Source of the DNA: Salana multivorans
GTDB lineage: Bacteria > Actinomycetota > Actinomycetes > Actinomycetales > Beutenbergiaceae
Reading direction: 5' to 3'
Assembly (NCBI RefSeq): GCF_003751805.1
Contig: NZ_RKHQ01000001.1
Span: 2,542,001 to 2,606,000, forward strand
DNA length: 64,000 nt
Notes under the pieces: model-generated
What the model was told of the DNA's origin: nothing
What the model saw: only the letters and a program-made list of their open reading frames with translations
The model's database searches: none
Translations under genes and position numbers: made by a program
Shown: positions 42,816 to 50,631 of the stretch, one piece after another
How the letters are laid out: every line of letters starts with the position of its first letter
How positions within the stretch are numbered: the stretch's first letter is position 1

Positions 42816-43720
42816 CCGGAACGCTCGAGGTCCGTGACCTCACGAAGGTCTACAAGGTCCGCAGGGGTGTCCGCACGGAGAAGCTCACCGCGGCGAACCA
42901 CGTGAGCTTCACGCTGGAGCAGGGCAAGACGATCGCGCTGGTCGGCGAGTCCGGCTCGGGCAAGTCGACCGTCGCGAAGATGCTCGCGAAGCTCGAGACG
43001 CCGACGTCGGGGGAGATCCTGCTCGACGGGCACCCGGTCCCGACCGGCTCCCGCGGGATCGAGGACTACCGGCGCCAGCTCCAGATGGTGTTCCAGGACC
43101 CGTTCGCCTCGCTCAACCCGTTCCACTCGGTCGCGCACCACCTGGAGCGGCCGCTGCGGATCCATCGCCGGGGCCGGAACCGGGCGGAGATCGACGCCGA
43201 GGTGCACCGCCTGCTGGACCGGGTGCGGCTCACGCCGACCGAGGTGTTCGCCGAGAAGAAGCCGCACGAGATGTCGGGCGGTCAGCGGCAGCGCGTCGCG
43301 ATCGCCCGGGCGCTCGCGCCGGGGGCACGGTTCCTCATCGCTGACGAGCCGGTCTCGATGCTCGACGTGTCGATCCGGCTCGGCGTGCTCAACCTGCTGG
43401 CGCAGCTCCAGCGGGAGGAGAACCTCGGGGTCCTCTACATCACGCACGACCTCGCGACCGCGCGGCACTTCTCCGACGAGATCCTCGTGATGTTCCGCGG
43501 CAACGTCGTGGAGCGGGGTCCGTCGGACGAGGTCATCCTCAACCCGCAGCACGACTACACCAAGCTGCTGCTGGCCGCCGCGCCGAACCCGGAGAACCAG
43601 GGCAACCTGCGCGACTCGGTCCGGGCGGAGCTGGCCGAGCTCGCCGCCGGCGGTGGCGCGGCGGAGCGCGACCGGTTCGGCACCGCCGACCTGGCGCGCA
43701 AGGTGACCGGTCGGGACTGA
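42812..43720 (+). CDS. ABC importer ATP-binding protein (DppF/OppF type)
   Basis: 302 residues from the GTG overlapping the previous stop. Walker A is GESGSGKS, the Q-loop is MVFQDPFASLNPF, the signature MSGGQRQRVAIARAL, Walker B FLIADEPVSMLD and the switch His in LYITHDLATAR. The C-terminal helix tail (TKLLLAAAPNPENQG) is typical of the F-type subunit. It is the last gene of the importer operon, which then ends at a strong hairpin facing the convergent ROK gene. Confidence 0.94.
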   Translation: MTGTLEVRDLTKVYKVRRGVRTEKLTAANHVSFTLEQGKTIALVGESGSGKSTVAKMLAKLETPTSGEILLDGHPVPTGSRGIEDYRRQLQMVFQDPFASLNPFHSVAHHLERPLRIHRRGRNRAEIDAEVHRLLDRVRLTPTEVFAEKKPHEMSGGQRQRVAIARALAPGARFLIADEPVSMLDVSIRLGVLNLLAQLQREENLGVLYITHDLATARHFSDEILVMFRGNVVERGPSDEVILNPQHDYTKLLLAAAPNPENQGNLRDSVRAELAELAAGGGAAERDRFGTADLARKVTGRD

Positions 43721-43735
43721 TCCCGCCGGGAGACC

Positions 43736-43783
43736 GGACGCCCCGGGGCGCGCCACCGCGAGGTGGTGCACCCCGGGGCGTCC
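43736..43783. terminator. Strong hairpin between importer operon and convergent ROK gene
   Basis: GGACGCCCCGGGG (43736-43748) pairs perfectly with CCCCGGGGCGTCC (43771-43783). An inner CCACC/GGTGG pair (43753-43757, 43762-43766) extends the stem. It sits between two convergent stops and can serve both strands. Confidence 0.75.
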
Positions 43784-43828
43784 GTCGTCCCGCGCTCCGA
43801 CGACTTCAGCGGTCGCTGGGCCCCGCGG

Positions 43829-45391
43829 TCAGAGGTCGGCGCTGACCTCGTCCAGCAGCGCCGAGCGGACGGACGCGAGCAGCAGCAGCCGGGCGCCCAG
43901 CAGGGGCGCGCGGCCGCGCACGCGCGTGCTCGACACGTCCAGCGTCCAGCCCGTGCTCGGCCGGACCCGCTCGTTGACCAGGCGGGCCAGCAGCTCCCCG
44001 CCGGCGACGGCGGTCGGGCCGGCGAGCACGAGCCGCACGGGATCGAGCAGGAAGAGCGTCGGCATCGCCATGAGCGCGATCCGGTCGGCGATGACGTCGA
44101 GGACGCCGCCGACGGTCTCCTCGTCGACGTCGGGCAGGACCGGGGCGGACGGGTCGGCGGAGGCCGGCTCCGCGCCGGGGCCGGCGGCGTCGCCCGCGGG
44201 ACCCGGCTGACCGGTCGCGTCGACGGCGTCGCCCGGGTGGGCCTCGCCCGCGGCGCCGGTGTCCTCGTCCCGGTCGCCGGCCTCGGCCGCCCGGATCAGC
44301 GCGCCGAGCTCGGTGAGGGCCCCGTCGAGGTTCTCCGCGTCGAGACCGATCCCGGCCTCCCGCAGGATCCGTCGCACGGCGAGCCCGCCGAGGAGGTCCT
44401 GCATGTCGTGCGCGCCGTGCCCCTCGGGCCCGCTCGGCGCCGGCAGGTAGCCGATCTCGCCGGAGCGGCCGTGGCGACCGGGGACGATCGCGCCGTTTGC
44501 CACGTTGACGAGACCGAGCCCGTTGCCCAGCCACAGCAGGCAGATGTCCTCGGGCTCGTCCGCCTCGGCCAGCTCGGCGATGGTCGCCAGCTTGACGTCG
44601 CGCTCGAGCGTCACGGTCGCGCCGATCGTGTGCTCGAGCAGCGTGCGCAGCCCCGACACCGGCCACGGCGCGAGCGCCTCGGCGCCCCACAGGACGTCGA
44701 TCTCGGGGTTGACGGAGCCCGGGATCGAGATGAGCAGGTGGCGCACCAGGGCGGCGTCGCGCCCAGCGGCGGCCGCGGCCCCGTCGATCGCGGCGCGGAT
44801 CTCCGCGACGGCGGTCGCGGCGCCGTGGTCGAGCGGCTCGCCGTCCGGCCCGGCCTCGCCCTCGGGCAGCACCAGCTCGTGCTCGCGGGCGTCGCCGCGC
44901 AGGAACCGGTGGACGGGGTACTCGGTGCCGGTGACGTCCACGAGCGTCGCGTTGACGCTGGTCCGGGTGACCTCGATCGCGACGCCGACGTGGCGCGCGT
45001 CGTTGGCCGCATACCCGGCGGCGCTCGGTCCGCGGCGGCTGGGGACGGGGCCGACGTCGACGACGAGGCCCGCGTTCAGCAGGCGCGCCATGACCTGGGA
45101 CGCGGTCGGCTTCGACAGGCCGGTGACCTGGTGGACGAGGTTGCGCGTCGCGATCCCGCGTTCGACGATGATCGAGAGCGCCGCGCGGTCGTTGACCGTG
45201 CCGAGCCACGCCGGCGTGCCGGGCGCTGCGGCACCGGACGGTGGCGGGATGGGCGCGGCGAGCCCGGCGACCGTCCCGCCGGGCGCGGTCAGCGTCGCCA
45301 GCGAGGTCGAGGGCGCGACGACCGGGGTTGCCGCGGCCGCTGAACCCGGCACAATGGGGCTCGAGTCGGGTCGCGACGCCTTCGTGCTCAC
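43829..45391 (-). CDS. ROK-family regulator with unusual extensions
   Basis: 520 residues from GTG at 45391, chosen because GGAGGGAG lies about seven bases upstream. The first 65 residues are Ala/Pro/Thr-rich and not part of the family. A winged helix follows (LSIIVERGIATRNLVHQVTG, SKPTASQVMARLLNAGLVVD). The ROK domain then has LLISIPGSVNPEIDVLWGAE, LERDVKLATIAELAEAD and GRHGRSGEIGYLPAPSG. The usual CxCGxxGC zinc loop is missing, and an acidic Gly/Ala/Asp-rich insert of about 60 residues lies near 355-415. It is convergent with the importer operon. The second ROK regulator of this locus is at 32538. Sugar repressor function is likely; ligand unknown. Confidence 0.88.
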   Translation of the reverse strand: MSTKASRPDSSPIVPGSAAAATPVVAPSTSLATLTAPGGTVAGLAAPIPPPSGAAAPGTPAWLGTVNDRAALSIIVERGIATRNLVHQVTGLSKPTASQVMARLLNAGLVVDVGPVPSRRGPSAAGYAANDARHVGVAIEVTRTSVNATLVDVTGTEYPVHRFLRGDAREHELVLPEGEAGPDGEPLDHGAATAVAEIRAAIDGAAAAAGRDAALVRHLLISIPGSVNPEIDVLWGAEALAPWPVSGLRTLLEHTIGATVTLERDVKLATIAELAEADEPEDICLLWLGNGLGLVNVANGAIVPGRHGRSGEIGYLPAPSGPEGHGAHDMQDLLGGLAVRRILREAGIGLDAENLDGALTELGALIRAAEAGDRDEDTGAAGEAHPGDAVDATGQPGPAGDAAGPGAEPASADPSAPVLPDVDEETVGGVLDVIADRIALMAMPTLFLLDPVRLVLAGPTAVAGGELLARLVNERVRPSTGWTLDVSSTRVRGRAPLLGARLLLLASVRSALLDEVSADL

Positions 45392-45427
45392 GATCGCACT
45401 CCCTCCGGTCCGGGTGGTGCCCACCCT

Positions 45428-45444
45428 ACCGGAAAGAATCCTTT
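45428..45444 (-). promoter_or_regulatory. ROK promoter with overlapping dyad
   Basis: On the minus strand an AAAGGATTCTTT near-palindrome (45433-45444) is followed within a few bases by ggTAGGGT, a good -10, some 35 bases before the GTG. Overlap of dyad and promoter suggests autorepression. Confidence 0.45.
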
Positions 45445-45565
45445 TAGTGACGCGCGTCTCACCGCGGAGACGACGCGACCCGCGGGTCACCCCCGTCAGG
45501 AGGCTCGCCGCGGGCCGTGTCGCATCGATCGCCCGTCGCCCGGTGCTGACCCGGGCGGGCCGGAC

Positions 45566-46462
45566 CTAGAACACGGCGCGACCGCCCGTGACGCCGAGCA
45601 CCGTGCCGCTGACGTACGACGCCTCGTCGGAGGCGAGGAACACGAACGCTGCGGCCACCTCGACCGGCTGTCCCGGCCGGCCGAGCGGGGTGTCGGTGCC
45701 GAAGCCCTCCACCTTGTCCCCGTCGAAGGTCGAGGGGATGAGCGGCGTCCAGATCGGCCCGGGCGCCACGGCGTTGACCCGGATGCCGCGCGGGCCGAGC
45801 TCGGAGGCCAGGTTGACCATGAGGTTGTTGAGCGCGGCCTTGGTCGCGGCGTAGTCCAGGAGGACCTCGCTCGGCTGGAACGCCTGGATCGAGGTCGTGA
45901 AGACGATGCTCGACCCCGGCGCGAGGTGCGGGACGGCCGCCTTGACCAGCCAGAACGTGCCGAAGAAGTTCGTCGCGAAGACCTGCTCGAGCTGCGCGGC
46001 CGAGAACTCCTCGATGCCGCCCTTCGTCCCCATCTGGTAGCCGGCGTTGGAGACGACGACGTCGAGCCCGCCCAGCCCCTCGACCGTGAGCTCGACGAGG
46101 CGCTGGTTCGCCTCCTCCGTGCGCTGGTCGGTCGGCAGCAGGAGGCAGCGCCGCCCGGTCTCCTCGATGATCTCGCGGACCTCGTCGGCATCGGCCATCT
46201 CCGCCGGGAAGAACGCGATCGCGACGTCGGCGCCCTCGCGGGCGTACGCGATGGCGGTGGCGCGGCCGATGCCGGAGTCGCCGCCCGTGATGAGCGCGCG
46301 CTTGCCGGCGAGTCGGCCGAGGCCCCGCCACGACGTCTCGCCGTGGTCCGGCGTCGGCGTCATCCCGTCGGTGTGGCCGGGCCACTCCTGGGCCTGCGCC
46401 TCGACGTGCGTCGGGTAGGTCGGCTGGTCGGTCGTCGGCCCGTCGGCCGTGTGGTCGGTCAT
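45566..46462 (-). CDS. SDR-family oxidoreductase (general-stress YdaD/YhxC type)
   Basis: 298 residues from ATG at 46462 with AAGGAGAACG upstream. The N-terminal 45 residues (PTYPTHVEAQAQEWPGHTDG) are the extension typical of the YdaD/YhxC subgroup of short-chain dehydrogenases. The Rossmann motif is ALITGGDSGIGRATAIAYAREGADV, followed by VVVSNAG (NNAG position), a catalytic Ser/Tyr/Lys set (FTTSIQAF, then LDYAATKAALNN) and VNAVAPGPIWTPL. NADP(H) dependence is suggested by the ARE basic residue. Such genes belong to the general stress response in Firmicutes and actinobacteria. Substrate is unknown. It stands alone on its transcript. Confidence 0.92.
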   Translation of the reverse strand: MTDHTADGPTTDQPTYPTHVEAQAQEWPGHTDGMTPTPDHGETSWRGLGRLAGKRALITGGDSGIGRATAIAYAREGADVAIAFFPAEMADADEVREIIEETGRRCLLLPTDQRTEEANQRLVELTVEGLGGLDVVVSNAGYQMGTKGGIEEFSAAQLEQVFATNFFGTFWLVKAAVPHLAPGSSIVFTTSIQAFQPSEVLLDYAATKAALNNLMVNLASELGPRGIRVNAVAPGPIWTPLIPSTFDGDKVEGFGTDTPLGRPGQPVEVAAAFVFLASDEASYVSGTVLGVTGGRAVF

Positions 46463-46530
46463 GTCGTTCTCCTTGATCGACGGTGGGGTCGGTGGTCGGG
46501 TGCCGGCCGTCGTGGCCGGGCTCGCGCGCG

Positions 46531-47478
46531 TCATCCGGCGGTGGCCATCACCCCGCTCCCGGGCTCGCCCCGGTGGTCGACGACGACCCCGGGCGTCTCG
46601 GAGACCTCGGGGCCGGGCCACGACACGAGCCGTCGGCCCGCGCGCCACGCCGCGGTGAGGTGCTGCTCCAGCGCGGCCGCGGACCGGATCGCGAGCTGCG
46701 CGCCAGCGAACGCCATCGGGGTGAGGTCGGGGTGCTCGCGCAGGACCGACTCGGTGAGCGCGAGGCACGGCAGCGTCGAGCTCTGCTCGAGCAGGTCGAC
46801 CCAGGCGGCGGCCGTGTCCGCGCCGAAGCCGTGCGCCCGGATGGCCGCCGCCCCGGGGAATCGCCCCGCCGCGACGAGCGCCTGCGACGCGGTGAGCCAG
46901 CCGAGCGCGGCCCCGCCCAGTGCGCCGTCCTCGACGAGCAGGGTGAGCGTGAGGCGGCGCAGCAGCGCCGGGTGCGGGAGGACGGCGGGGATCGCCCGGA
47001 CCGGCAGCGGCAGCGCCAGCGCCCGGAGCACGCGGTCGATGTCCCCGGCGGCGGGCAGGGCAGCAGGCCCGGCGTCCCCGGGGCGGGCGCGGACGCCGTC
47101 CGCCGGCGCGATCGGCCACGCGGACGCCGCCGGCTCGGCCGGCGCGAGGCCGGCCGAGGTGAGCCGGCCGAACGCCCACCGCTCGTGGTCGAGCTGGGCG
47201 GCGGCCAGCGCGACGGCGTCGTGGAGCTGGCCGAGGCTGGCGGTGGCGAGCCAGGGCAGGTACGGCTCCTGCGCCGAGCCGAGCACGGTGGCGACGAGTC
47301 GGCGCACGGAGTCGCAGGCTCCTCGACCGGGGCTCGGGTGGTGGGGCGCGTCGGCGGTCTCCGGCGGGACCGCGCCGGAGACCGCGGCGAGGCGGGGGCC
47401 GGCGAGGGAGGAGGGCGACGTCGGTGGCGTCAGGGGGGTCGCGGGAGAGGGGCGGAGTCGGTCCGGGGCTGTGAGCAT
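46531..47478 (-). CDS. Hypothetical protein, 315 residues, Ala/Leu/Pro-rich
   Basis: I do not recognise this protein. ATG at 47478 has AGGAAAA eight bases upstream. The first 50 residues are Pro/Ser/Ala-rich. The rest is mostly helical with believable patterns, for example VRRLVATVLGSAQEPYLPWL, LGQLHDAVALAAAQLDHERW, LLRRLTLTLLVEDGALGGAA and VDLLEQSSTLPCLALTESVL, then RLVSWPGPEVSETPGVVVDH. There are no transmembrane segments or metal motifs. It lies between two genes of stress type and is divergent from the CBS/GAF-ANTAR unit. Coding on this strand is favoured over the long antisense frames because of composition and ribosome site, but is not certain. Confidence 0.6.
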   Translation of the reverse strand: MLTAPDRLRPSPATPLTPPTSPSSLAGPRLAAVSGAVPPETADAPHHPSPGRGACDSVRRLVATVLGSAQEPYLPWLATASLGQLHDAVALAAAQLDHERWAFGRLTSAGLAPAEPAASAWPIAPADGVRARPGDAGPAALPAAGDIDRVLRALALPLPVRAIPAVLPHPALLRRLTLTLLVEDGALGGAALGWLTASQALVAAGRFPGAAAIRAHGFGADTAAAWVDLLEQSSTLPCLALTESVLREHPDLTPMAFAGAQLAIRSAAALEQHLTAAWRAGRRLVSWPGPEVSETPGVVVDHRGEPGSGVMATAG

Positions 47479-47804
47479 GGCCGTTTTCCTGGAGCAGTTC
47501 CGGGGGGCGGCGCCACAGGTCTCGAGCGCTGCCGTCAGTGTGCACCGGTTCTCGCTTTCCGTCCAGCCGCCCGGTTTTCCGAGCCGAGCGGTGGGAACGA
47601 TGTGACGGTGGTCGACCGGATCGCCCCCGCTGGGCGCGATCCGGTCCGCTTTGGGTCGGGGTGGCTCTCGGGCCTCGCCGGTGATTGACTTGGCCCGGGT
47701 CCAGAACGGTGGCCCGACCAGAACGTGCGACGTCCCCTTCCCTCTTTCTATGCGCGGGGCGAGGAGGTCGCGAGGTCCTGCTCAGCACACCGAGGAGATC
47801 TGAC
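47479..47804. promoter_or_regulatory. 326-base divergent intergenic region with an 11-bp hairpin
   Basis: No gene is seen here. A perfect inverted repeat has arms 47614-47624 and 47636-47646 (core ACCGGATCGC/GCGATCCGGT) and an 11-base loop. Upstream of it, GTTTTC and GGTGGGAAC elements resemble the GTTT/GGGTAT boxes of actinobacterial SigB-type promoters, only loosely. The end of the region (GAGGAGAT) is the ribosome site of the CBS gene. Confidence 0.4.
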
Positions 47805-48026
47805 ATGACACGCGTCCGCGACCTCATGAGCCCCGACGTCCAGGTCGTGGCCGAGACGGACTCCCTCACGGCCGCCGCCCGCCTCGTGCGCGCCCACGAC
47901 GTCGGCTCGCTGCCCGTCTGCGGCCAGGACGGCCGGCTCGTCGGCGTCCTGAGCCAGGCGGACCTCGCCCGGCACGACGACGCGGCGCACGTCGGCGTCG
48001 TCGTCGGCGAGATCTCCGAGCCGTGA
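47805..48026 (+). CDS. Short single-CBS-domain protein
   Basis: 73 residues from ATG at 47805 with GAGGAG upstream. The sequence TRVRDLMSPDVQVVAETDSL, then AARLVRAHDVGSLPVCGQDG and RLVGVLSQADLARHDD is one complete CBS motif plus the start of the next. CBS proteins normally have a pair that binds adenosine nucleotides; actinobacterial stress members such as Hrp1 have two. Here only about half remains, so it either forms an intermolecular pair or is a degenerate remnant. It precedes a GAF-ANTAR gene by 56 bases on the same strand, probably as one unit. Confidence 0.8.
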   Translation: MTRVRDLMSPDVQVVAETDSLTAAARLVRAHDVGSLPVCGQDGRLVGVLSQADLARHDDAAHVGVVVGEISEP

Positions 48027-48082
48027 GGGGGCGACGATGACCCCCGACACCCCGCCGTCACCAGCGTCCTGAGAGGACCCCG

Positions 48083-48847
48083 ATGCCCCCATCGAACGAA
48101 GCCGAGCAGCTCACGGACGCCGCGTCGGCGTGGCACCAGGAGACCGCCGCGCCCGACGCCGGCGCGAGCATCGCGGCGAGCATGCTCGAGCTCATCCCGG
48201 GAACGGCGCACGCCAGCCTCACCATCCGGCGCCAGCAGTCCTTCCACAGCCTCGGCTCGACCTCCGACTGCGCCCGGGAGCTGGACCAGGCGCAGTACGT
48301 CCTCAACGAGGGACCGTGCGTCGACACGGTGGTGGACGCGGCCGACGCGGTCGACGGCTCGCCCTGGCTGCGCAGCGGCGACACCGCCGGCGACCCCCGG
48401 TGGCCGCGGTGGGGACCGGTGGCGGCGGAGGCGGGGGTCCACTCGGTCCTCGCGGTCCGCCTCCTGTCCGGCACGCAGGTGATAGGAGCACTCAACCTCT
48501 ACGGTGAGCGTCCCGGCCTGTTCACCGACCCCGACGACATCGACCTCGCCGTGCTCCTGGCCACCCACGCGGCGCTCGCGCTGTCCTCGGTCAGCCTCGT
48601 GGCCGACCTGCGGACCGCGGTCAGCTCGCGGCACACCATCGGGATCGCCCAGGGCATCCTCATGGAGCGGTTCGGCTTCGACCAGGAGGCGGCGTTCGCG
48701 CTGCTGCGCCGCATCTCCTCGACCAGCAACATCAAGCTCCGGATGGTCGCGCAGCGTCTCATCGCCACGCGCGAGCTGCCGATCGGCCCCGACGACGACG
48801 CCGGCGTCCCCGCGACGCCCGCCACCGCGACGGAGGACGTCGCCTGA
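48083..48847 (+). CDS. GAF and ANTAR domain RNA-binding antiterminator
   Basis: 254 residues from ATG at 48083 (GAGAGGAC upstream). A GAF domain covers about residues 25-165 (HASLTIRRQQSFHSLGSTSD, LNEGPCVDTVVDA, SVLAVRLLSGTQVIGALNLY). The ANTAR domain covers about 175-235 (RTAVSSRHTIGIAQGILMER, AFALLRRISSTSNIKLRMVA). ANTAR proteins bind paired RNA hexaloops and prevent termination; the GAF part senses a small ligand or redox signal. Such proteins are very common in high-GC actinobacteria and often control stress genes. The short C-terminal tail is acidic. The target RNA is not identified. Confidence 0.92.
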   Translation: MPPSNEAEQLTDAASAWHQETAAPDAGASIAASMLELIPGTAHASLTIRRQQSFHSLGSTSDCARELDQAQYVLNEGPCVDTVVDAADAVDGSPWLRSGDTAGDPRWPRWGPVAAEAGVHSVLAVRLLSGTQVIGALNLYGERPGLFTDPDDIDLAVLLATHAALALSSVSLVADLRTAVSSRHTIGIAQGILMERFGFDQEAAFALLRRISSTSNIKLRMVAQRLIATRELPIGPDDDAGVPATPATATEDVA

Positions 48848-48914
48848 CCGTCCTCGGGTGGGGGTCGAGCCCGCGACGAGACGGCCCCGCCCGAGGCGTA
48901 CGCGCCGCTCGGCG

Positions 48915-49649
48915 CTACCCGCTGGTGCCGGTCGTCGCGTGCGGCTCGCCCACCGGCTTGGACTCGGGTGACCCGCGCTCGCGCAGGTAGATGGAGAAGA
49001 TGACCATCGCGGCGACCGCCAGCAGCTCCGACTGCCAGTTCTGCAGCGTCCGGTCCCAGAAGTCGGGCCGCGTCAGGTACTCGCCGTAGCCGATGGCCGG
49101 GTGCCCGTCGAGGGCCCGCTCCTCGTTGTAGGCGACCCGCCCGGCGACGGACTGGACGGCCCAGCTCGCCAGGAAGATCGCGCCCATGACGAGGACGAGC
49201 GAGTGGGAGTAGAGCCACTGGCGCGAGCCGCCGGCGGAGGCCGCCGCGGGGGAGTCCGGCCGGGCGTGCGCGCCGACCTTCTGCTCCTCGTCGCTGCCGC
49301 GCCCGGCGTCCGCCAGGGGCTTGGACTCGGGCGAGCCGCGCTGGACCAGCCACACGGTCGCGAGGATGAACAGCAGGAACTGGAGGAACTCCGACTGCCA
49401 GTTCTCCGCGACGTCGACCACGAACGAGGACCCCGTGACGTACCGCGCGAACGAGACGGGCTCGAGCCCGGCGGCGGTCAGCTCCTCGTTGTGACCGGCG
49501 AGGCCGACGACGGCCTGACCGGCGAGCGCCACGAGGAAGGCGACGACGAACGCGAGCCCGAGACCGTTGCGGCGCAGCTCCGCCCGGAGCCGCGAGCCGC
49601 CGCGTGCCCGGCCGCGCCCGTCCGCCGACGTGGCCGTCGGCTCGCTCAC
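48915..49649 (-). CDS. DUF6766-type membrane protein with internal duplication
   Basis: 244 residues from GTG at 49649, overlapping the upstream gene's stop (GTGA). It has about four membrane segments in two similar halves. Each half has a helix, a loop ending in NWQSEFLQF or NWQSELLAV, a second helix, and then the nearly identical text QRGSPESKPL or RERGSPESKPV. The halves are joined by a hydrophilic linker near 115-140. I recognise the DUF6766 family; function is unknown. It is co-transcribed with a small membrane protein and a SAP/Rho-N-like gene, beside CsbD, so a stress role is plausible. Confidence 0.78.
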   Translation of the reverse strand: MSEPTATSADGRGRARGGSRLRAELRRNGLGLAFVVAFLVALAGQAVVGLAGHNEELTAAGLEPVSFARYVTGSSFVVDVAENWQSEFLQFLLFILATVWLVQRGSPESKPLADAGRGSDEEQKVGAHARPDSPAAASAGGSRQWLYSHSLVLVMGAIFLASWAVQSVAGRVAYNEERALDGHPAIGYGEYLTRPDFWDRTLQNWQSELLAVAAMVIFSIYLRERGSPESKPVGEPHATTGTSG

Positions 49650-49837
49650 CGCCCCGCCAACCCGATGCCGAGCATGACGCCGAGGCTCACGACCACGCCG
49701 CCGAGCAGCAGCCAGAACAGCGCGAGCGTCGGGCCCATCCCGGTGCCTGTCCTGCTGCCCGTCCCTGTGCCCGTCCCGGGGACGGGCCGATGCGGCCCGC
49801 CCCCGGGACGGTCGGCGTCCGGGGGCTCAGTGGCCAC
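49646..49837 (-). CDS. Small single-pass membrane protein
   Basis: 63 residues from GTG at 49837. The N-terminal half is Pro/Gly/Thr-rich (PGTGTGTGSRTGTGMG). The C-terminal half is one hydrophobic helix (LALFWLLLGGVVVSLGVMLG) ending in a short polar tail. Its stop overlaps the DUF6766 start, and its start overlaps the end of the SAP/Rho-N-like gene, so the three are translated together. No family recognised. Confidence 0.6.
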   Translation of the reverse strand: MATEPPDADRPGGGPHRPVPGTGTGTGSRTGTGMGPTLALFWLLLGGVVVSLGVMLGIGLAGR

Positions 49838-50099
49838 GGATCGCCTCGATCAGCTCGGCCTTGCGCATCGAGGAGCGCCCGTCGATCCCGAGCTCGGCCG
49901 CGCGATGGCGCAGGTCCTCGACGGTCCACTTCTCGTACGGCTCGGCGTGGCCGCCCTTGCGCCCGACGGCGCTGCGGCCGCGCGCGGCCGAGGCGTTCGC
50001 GATCCGCGCCGCCTTCTCCTTGGATGCGCCGTCGTCCCGCAGCGCCTCGTACACCTCGGGATCCTTGACGCTCGGACCCGGGTCCCGTCGTCGTGCCAT
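49827..50099 (-). CDS. SAP/Rho N-terminal-like small basic protein (DUF7218-like)
   Basis: 90 residues. The first half, RRRDPGPSVKDPEVYEALRD, then GASKEKAARIANASAARGRS, is a conserved small-protein motif often seen with the second half. The second half, WTVEDLRHRAAELGIDGRSS, then RKAELIEAIRGH, is a SAP-like/Rho-N helix-extended-helix motif that binds nucleic acid. Common in environmental actinobacteria next to stress genes such as csbD; function unknown. Confidence 0.8.
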   Translation of the reverse strand: MARRRDPGPSVKDPEVYEALRDDGASKEKAARIANASAARGRSAVGRKGGHAEPYEKWTVEDLRHRAAELGIDGRSSMRKAELIEAIRGH

Positions 50100-50187
50100 G
50101 GTGTGTCTCCTCTCAGTGCCCGCGAGCCGGCCGGCCGGGGGGACCGGCCGGATCGCGGTGTCGTGATGACGATCGACGCGTGCCGCG

Positions 50188-50394
50188 TCAGCGGTCGAAC
50201 GCGTCCTTGACGCCGTCGGCGGCCTTGCGGGCCGCGTCCTTGACGTCCTCGACGGTGTCCTTCACGGCGCCCTTGGCCTGGTCCACCCGGCCCTCGCCCT
50301 CGAGCTGCTTGTCGTCCGTGAGCTTGCCGGCGGCCTCCTTGGCCTTGCCGCCGAGCTTGTCGGCGGTGGCGTCCATGCGATCCTCGGTTCCCAT
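50188..50394 (-). CDS. CsbD-family stress protein
   Basis: 68 residues from ATG at 50394, with AAGGAGA seven bases upstream. The sequence DKLGGKAKEAAGKLTDDKQL, then EGRVDQAKGAVKDTVEDVKD is the CsbD repeat-helix pattern. CsbD proteins are small, highly charged and induced by SigB-type stress; their biochemical role is unknown. It heads the minus-strand group of stress-type genes, divergent from the DUF2252 gene. Confidence 0.9.
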   Translation of the reverse strand: MGTEDRMDATADKLGGKAKEAAGKLTDDKQLEGEGRVDQAKGAVKDTVEDVKDAARKAADGVKDAFDR

Positions 50395-50631
50395 GTCACT
50401 TCTCCTTCGGTGGTGTGGTCCCGGGGGACCACGGGCCGAACCCGGGAAACAGGGGGAGGGGGACCGGAGCGCGTCCTCTCGTGGGCACGCACGCGGCGCT
50501 CGTCCCTGACGGGTCCGGAGCGGCGCCGCTGGTCTCGAGCGCTGCGGTCGTTCCCATCCTGCCTCGGCGTCGCCCCCGGGACAACCGGTCGCCGAGTTGT
50601 CGGGGCCTGGGCCGAGCGCCAGACTGACCCC

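Noticed and set aside
46483-47688. Plus-strand frames opposite the 315-residue hypothetical protein.
   Set aside because: Arg/Gly/Glu-rich without natural composition; the minus strand has a ribosome site and helical patterns. Some doubt remains, reflected in the confidence given.
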